A stretch of DNA of 6,306 nt, taken from contig JACMLI010000583.1 in the NCBI GenBank assembly GCA_014379705.1, forward strand, positions 1-6,306. Direction: 5' to 3'. A program made the position numbers and the translations under genes. The DNA is from Gemmatimonadaceae bacterium (GTDB taxonomy: Bacteria > Gemmatimonadota > Gemmatimonadetes > Gemmatimonadales > Gemmatimonadaceae). The first letter of the stretch is position 1, and each line of letters begins with the position of its first letter. Positions 5,382 to 6,306 of the stretch are shown in pieces. Under the pieces are notes generated by a model, which searched no databases, was not told the origin of the DNA, and worked only from the letters and a program-made list of their open reading frames with translations.

Positions 5382-5609
5382 TCAAGAGCCGTAGATGACC
5401 TCGCCATGCGGGTCCAGGCCGATCTCCTGCTCGTGTCCACAAACACCGCACGTGCGTGTCGCAATCCAGGCGGTCTTGAGCTCCGCCTTGTGTGACTCAG
5501 GGGCCCTTCTCACCCGCAGTTTCTTGAACGAATACTCCAAACAGTGCGAGCATGCGATCGAGCGCGCGATGCGCTCGGCACGTTCCTCCGTGATGATCCG
5601 GACCGCCAT
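5382..5609 (-). CDS. Small CxxC/CxxC zinc-ribbon-like protein, 75 residues, downstream of an SPFH gene
   Basis: This 75-residue protein has two cysteine pairs, CSHC (20-23) and CGVC (54-57), about 30 residues apart, consistent with one zinc ribbon. The N-terminus (MAVRIITEERAERIARSIA) looks like a basic amphipathic helix. The middle is basic (KKLRVRRAPESHKAELK, 29-45), and the C-terminus is acidic (EQEIGLDPHGEVIYGS). I do not recognise a family. Its start at 5609 lies three bases after the stop of the SPFH gene and has no good ribosome binding site of its own, which points to translational coupling. It is followed by a strong terminator, so it is the last gene of that operon. A link to membrane or SPFH function is inference from position alone. 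Confidence 0.78.
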   Translation of the reverse strand: MAVRIITEERAERIARSIACSHCLEYSFKKLRVRRAPESHKAELKTAWIATRTCGVCGHEQEIGLDPHGEVIYGS

Positions 5610-5612
5610 GGG

Positions 5613-6306
5613 CTAGCTACCGTCCCGGGGACCCTCGCCGGCTGGCAGCGTGCGCGACGCGGCGGATCGCACCGACGCCGCGCTGCCATCGGCCCCCCCC
5701 GTGGGGGCCTGCAACATCGCTCGCAACCCGCCTAACGCTCCCATCACACCAGAGGCCTCGCTGGGCAGGAACACGGTCGTTCCCTTGCCCTGCGCGATCA
5801 GGGGCAGGGCCTCGAGGTATTTCTGGCCCAGGAGGTACATCGCCGCTTGTCCGTCGGGCATCGCGGCACCGATACGTCGCAGGGCTTCGGCTTCGGCCTG
5901 GGCCATGGCCAATCGCGCTTCGGCCAGGCCCGTCGCCCGCAGGACCGCGGCGTCGGCTTCGCCTTGCGCCCGCAACACCTGCGATTCACGAACGCCTTCA
6001 GCCTCGAGGATGGCAGCGCGCTTCGTCGCTTCGGCATTCGTGACCGCGGCGCGGCGCTCACGCTCCGCGCGCATCTGCAGCTCCATCGACTGCTGGATGT
6101 CCCGAGGGGGTTCGATCGCCTGCAGCTCGACGCGCGTCACGTCCACGCCCCAGCCGATCGCGGCGCCCTCGATGAACTCCCTCATCCGATTGTTGATCTC
6201 GTCGCGGGAGGCGAGCGTGCTGTCGAGCTCCATCTCGCCGACGATGTTGCGGAGCGTCGTGCGGGTCAGCGTCTCCAGGGCGTAGGGCAGGTTCTGTACG
6301 GCATAC
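5613..6306 (-). CDS. SPFH/Band 7 membrane-associated protein (stomatin/QmcA-like), N-terminus outside window
   Basis: The visible 230 residues are the C-terminal part of a stomatin/paraslipin-type protein; the start and the expected N-terminal membrane anchor lie beyond 6306. The first visible residues, YAVQNLPYALETLTRTTLRN, then IVGEMELDSTLASRDEIN, are the classic end of the SPFH domain. After VTRVELQAIEPPRDIQQSMELQ comes a long Ala/Glu/Arg coiled coil (RAERERRAAVTNAEATKRAA onward), the oligomerisation region of these proteins. Then come the family's LGQKYLEALP and GKGTTVFLP motifs and a low-complexity Gly/Ser/Ala tail. SPFH proteins form ring or cage assemblies on the inner membrane and often work with NfeD partners or FtsH-type proteases. 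No NfeD gene is seen on this side. The stop at 5613 is three bases before the next gene. Confidence 0.92.
   Translation of the reverse strand, partial: YAVQNLPYALETLTRTTLRNIVGEMELDSTLASRDEINNRMREFIEGAAIGWGVDVTRVELQAIEPPRDIQQSMELQMRAERERRAAVTNAEATKRAAILEAEGVRESQVLRAQGEADAAVLRATGLAEARLAMAQAEAEALRRIGAAMPDGQAAMYLLGQKYLEALPLIAQGKGTTVFLPSEASGVMGALGGLRAMLQAPTGGADGSAASVRSAASRTLPAGEGPRDGS

Noticed and set aside
4631..5464. Long - strand open frame of 277 codons
   Set aside because: It overlaps the 70-residue gene and part of the 75-residue gene in another frame and crosses two strong terminators. Its product is low-complexity and resembles nothing known.
5691..5709. C8 run with flanking complementary G's inside the SPFH gene
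   Set aside because: The run could slip and shift the frame of the C-terminal tail, but it lies in a low-complexity Gly/Ala region and short G/C runs are common at this GC content. There is no evidence of phase variation.
5650..6285. 211-codon + strand frame opposite the SPFH gene
   Set aside because: The - strand product has unmistakable SPFH motifs; the + frame is an Arg/Ala/Ser-rich mirror of the coiled coil.

Overview
The window reads as an ordinary, gene-dense stretch of a high-GC bacterial chromosome. A gemmatimonadote (Gemmatimonas-like) or similar soil bacterium is my best guess. That rests on strong G/C bias at third codon positions, a YggX-like protein with extra CxxC pairs, and small zinc-ribbon proteins of no family I recognise. 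I could not check taxonomy by search. I see no mobile element, CRISPR array, tRNA, rRNA or phage gene.

Left part, + strand. Bases 1-340 hold no gene I can support. At 341 a two-gene operon begins: a YggX-type Fe(II)-trafficking protein (341-619), then a secreted GH3 beta-N-acetylhexosaminidase-like lipoprotein (616-2424). Its GTG start overlaps the yggX stop codon. After a GC-rich palindrome and a near-consensus sigma-70 promoter (2452-2480) comes a NrtR-type regulator (2543-3235). It pairs a Nudix domain lacking its catalytic glutamates with a C-terminal winged helix, and an inverted repeat that could be its operator lies between promoter and start. A 314-base gap with some hairpin potential precedes a small helical protein of unknown function (3550-3876), which ends at a strong terminator that works in both directions.

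Right part, - strand, read right to left. A partial SPFH/stomatin-type membrane protein (enters from beyond 6306, ends at 5613) is followed three bases later by a 75-residue CxxC/CxxC protein and a 12-bp-stem terminator. Next come a separately transcribed 70-residue CxxC/CxxC protein with its own terminator, a cold-shock protein with its own terminator, and a 93-residue acidic/basic protein of unknown function that converges on the + strand gene at 3883-3910. Each small gene on this strand is isolated by a terminator with an 11- to 13-bp stem.

The genes do not form one pathway that I can see. The themes are metal and redox handling (YggX, two zinc-ribbon-like proteins), cell-wall turnover (GH3), NAD-linked regulation (NrtR-like), cold or growth response (Csp) and membrane organisation (SPFH). 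The points most worth checking are the Asp-to-Asn change in the GH3 catalytic dyad, the four-cysteine YggX, the Nudix-dead regulator with no NAD genes beside it, and the paired small CxxC proteins. I found no convincing new multi-gene system.
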